DNA of 64,000 nt, from positions 1-64,000 of the forward strand of contig JAGQDJ010000134.1 of NCBI GenBank assembly GCA_022885665.1, in the 5' to 3' direction. A model generated the notes under the pieces. That model was not told where the DNA came from and searched no databases. It was given only the letters and a program-made list of their open reading frames with translations. A program made the position numbers and the translations under genes. This document shows, in pieces, positions 63,394-64,000 of the stretch. The stretch comes from Triops longicaudatus (lineage: Eukaryota > Arthropoda > Branchiopoda > Notostraca > Triopsidae). Each line of letters opens with the position of its first letter. Position 1 is the first letter of the stretch.

Positions 63394-64000
63394 TATAGAG
63401 CTGTACTTTCATAGTTTTAATCATCTCGGGGTATTAATATTATGGTGTCTCTTTTCTGGCTATCTGTATCTGTGATATAGTTTTTTATATACATGTGAGA
63501 TTCGTTTTAAATTGCGCTCCTTTCGTACTCTTTTCTTTTTGGACACGAAGAGTCTTTCACGTTACAGAACATGAAAAATTTGATTATAAAATTATATGAA
63601 TTCAGTTCGGAAAACTTGTGTATACTGAGTTTTTTTTTACTGAATTCCCTATTTATGTGTGCACTGTTTCGCCTCATCGGTCAAGTTTTTGGTTTGTTCA
63701 TGAATGGTTTTCGAAGCAAAACAAACAAAAAGAAACATAGGTTCTAGGACAAAGTTTCTAAAGTTAGCAAGATACTTGTTTCAACGTAGCAAAACAGGTA
63801 TTTTGTAGCCATCAAATAAGTTAAGGTAAAGTTGTAATTATCGATTGACCTAACTCAATATTATTCTCGTTGCTGAGTAAGTTGGAATCATCTCGACGTT
63901 CCAAATTTCACGCTTAAGTAACGCAAGAATGTGACTATAAAATTAGATGTCTAAACAAGTAATTTATTTTCCTGACCGTGAAAATGCTAGGTGTACCTTA
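63394..64000. other. Region downstream of GLUT12-like gene
   Basis: AT-rich sequence presumably containing the transporter 3' UTR. No second gene and no canonical AATAAA were identified before the window ends. Confidence 0.5.

Noticed and set aside
1..64000. A novel multi-gene system, toxin-antitoxin, CRISPR or biosynthetic cluster
   Set aside because: All long coding frames resolve into seven known animal gene families with introns. No repeat-spacer array, co-directional novel gene cluster or unknown conserved gene was found.

Overview
This window comes from a nuclear animal genome. It has long AT-rich introns, GC-richer coding exons, GT-AG splice sites and animal gene families. The NDUFS3 protein reads more like the insect form than the vertebrate one, and several introns carry degenerate TTAGGT tracts. 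Both points fit an arthropod or another protostome, but this is inference; no species can be named from the sequence.

I rebuilt seven protein-coding genes exon by exon. Every intron phase closes and every reading frame is complete. In order they are: HEATR5B (+, 9749-29086, 18 coding exons, 2089 aa), ESD/S-formylglutathione hydrolase (-, 31295-34289, 4 exons, 289 aa), NDUFS3 (+, 34630-36999, 5 exons, 267 aa), ARL2BP (-, 37379-38811, 4 exons, 130 aa), RSPRY1 (+, 39219-44796, 10 exons, 407 aa), DHX30 (-, 45608-55159, 13 exons, 1154 aa) and a GLUT12-like sugar transporter (+, 60349-63393, 4 exons, 544 aa). Strand alternates strictly, giving two short head-to-head promoter intervals (ESD/NDUFS3 and ARL2BP/RSPRY1) and three tail-to-tail junctions. 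The gene set is housekeeping: endosomal/AP-1 traffic (HEATR5B), formaldehyde detoxification (ESD), respiratory complex I (NDUFS3), mitochondrial RNA biology (DHX30), ARL2 signalling (ARL2BP), an E3-type RING/SPRY protein and hexose uptake. I see no pathway or operon-like link among them.

The rest is intergenic or intronic DNA rich in old transposon debris. Several short elements can be delimited by terminal inverted repeats and target-site duplications. There are hAT-type elements with 8-bp duplications (57982-58160, 53832-54285, a possible composite at 4901-7161, and a degenerate one at 7523-8541 with ZMYM1-like transposase remnants). There are three piggyBac-type elements at TTAA sites (40511-40754, 44930-45421, 55703-56166) and two copies of a Tc1/mariner-type element (39867-40160, 46463-46628). 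An antisense LINE ORF1 (Gag-like) remnant lies in a HEATR5B intron. Region 1-9748 has no recognisable host gene. I found no rRNA, tRNA, CRISPR array or clear novel multi-gene system; the interest is in gene structure (a GC-AG intron, a 52-bp intron, a split catalytic codon) and in the mobile elements.
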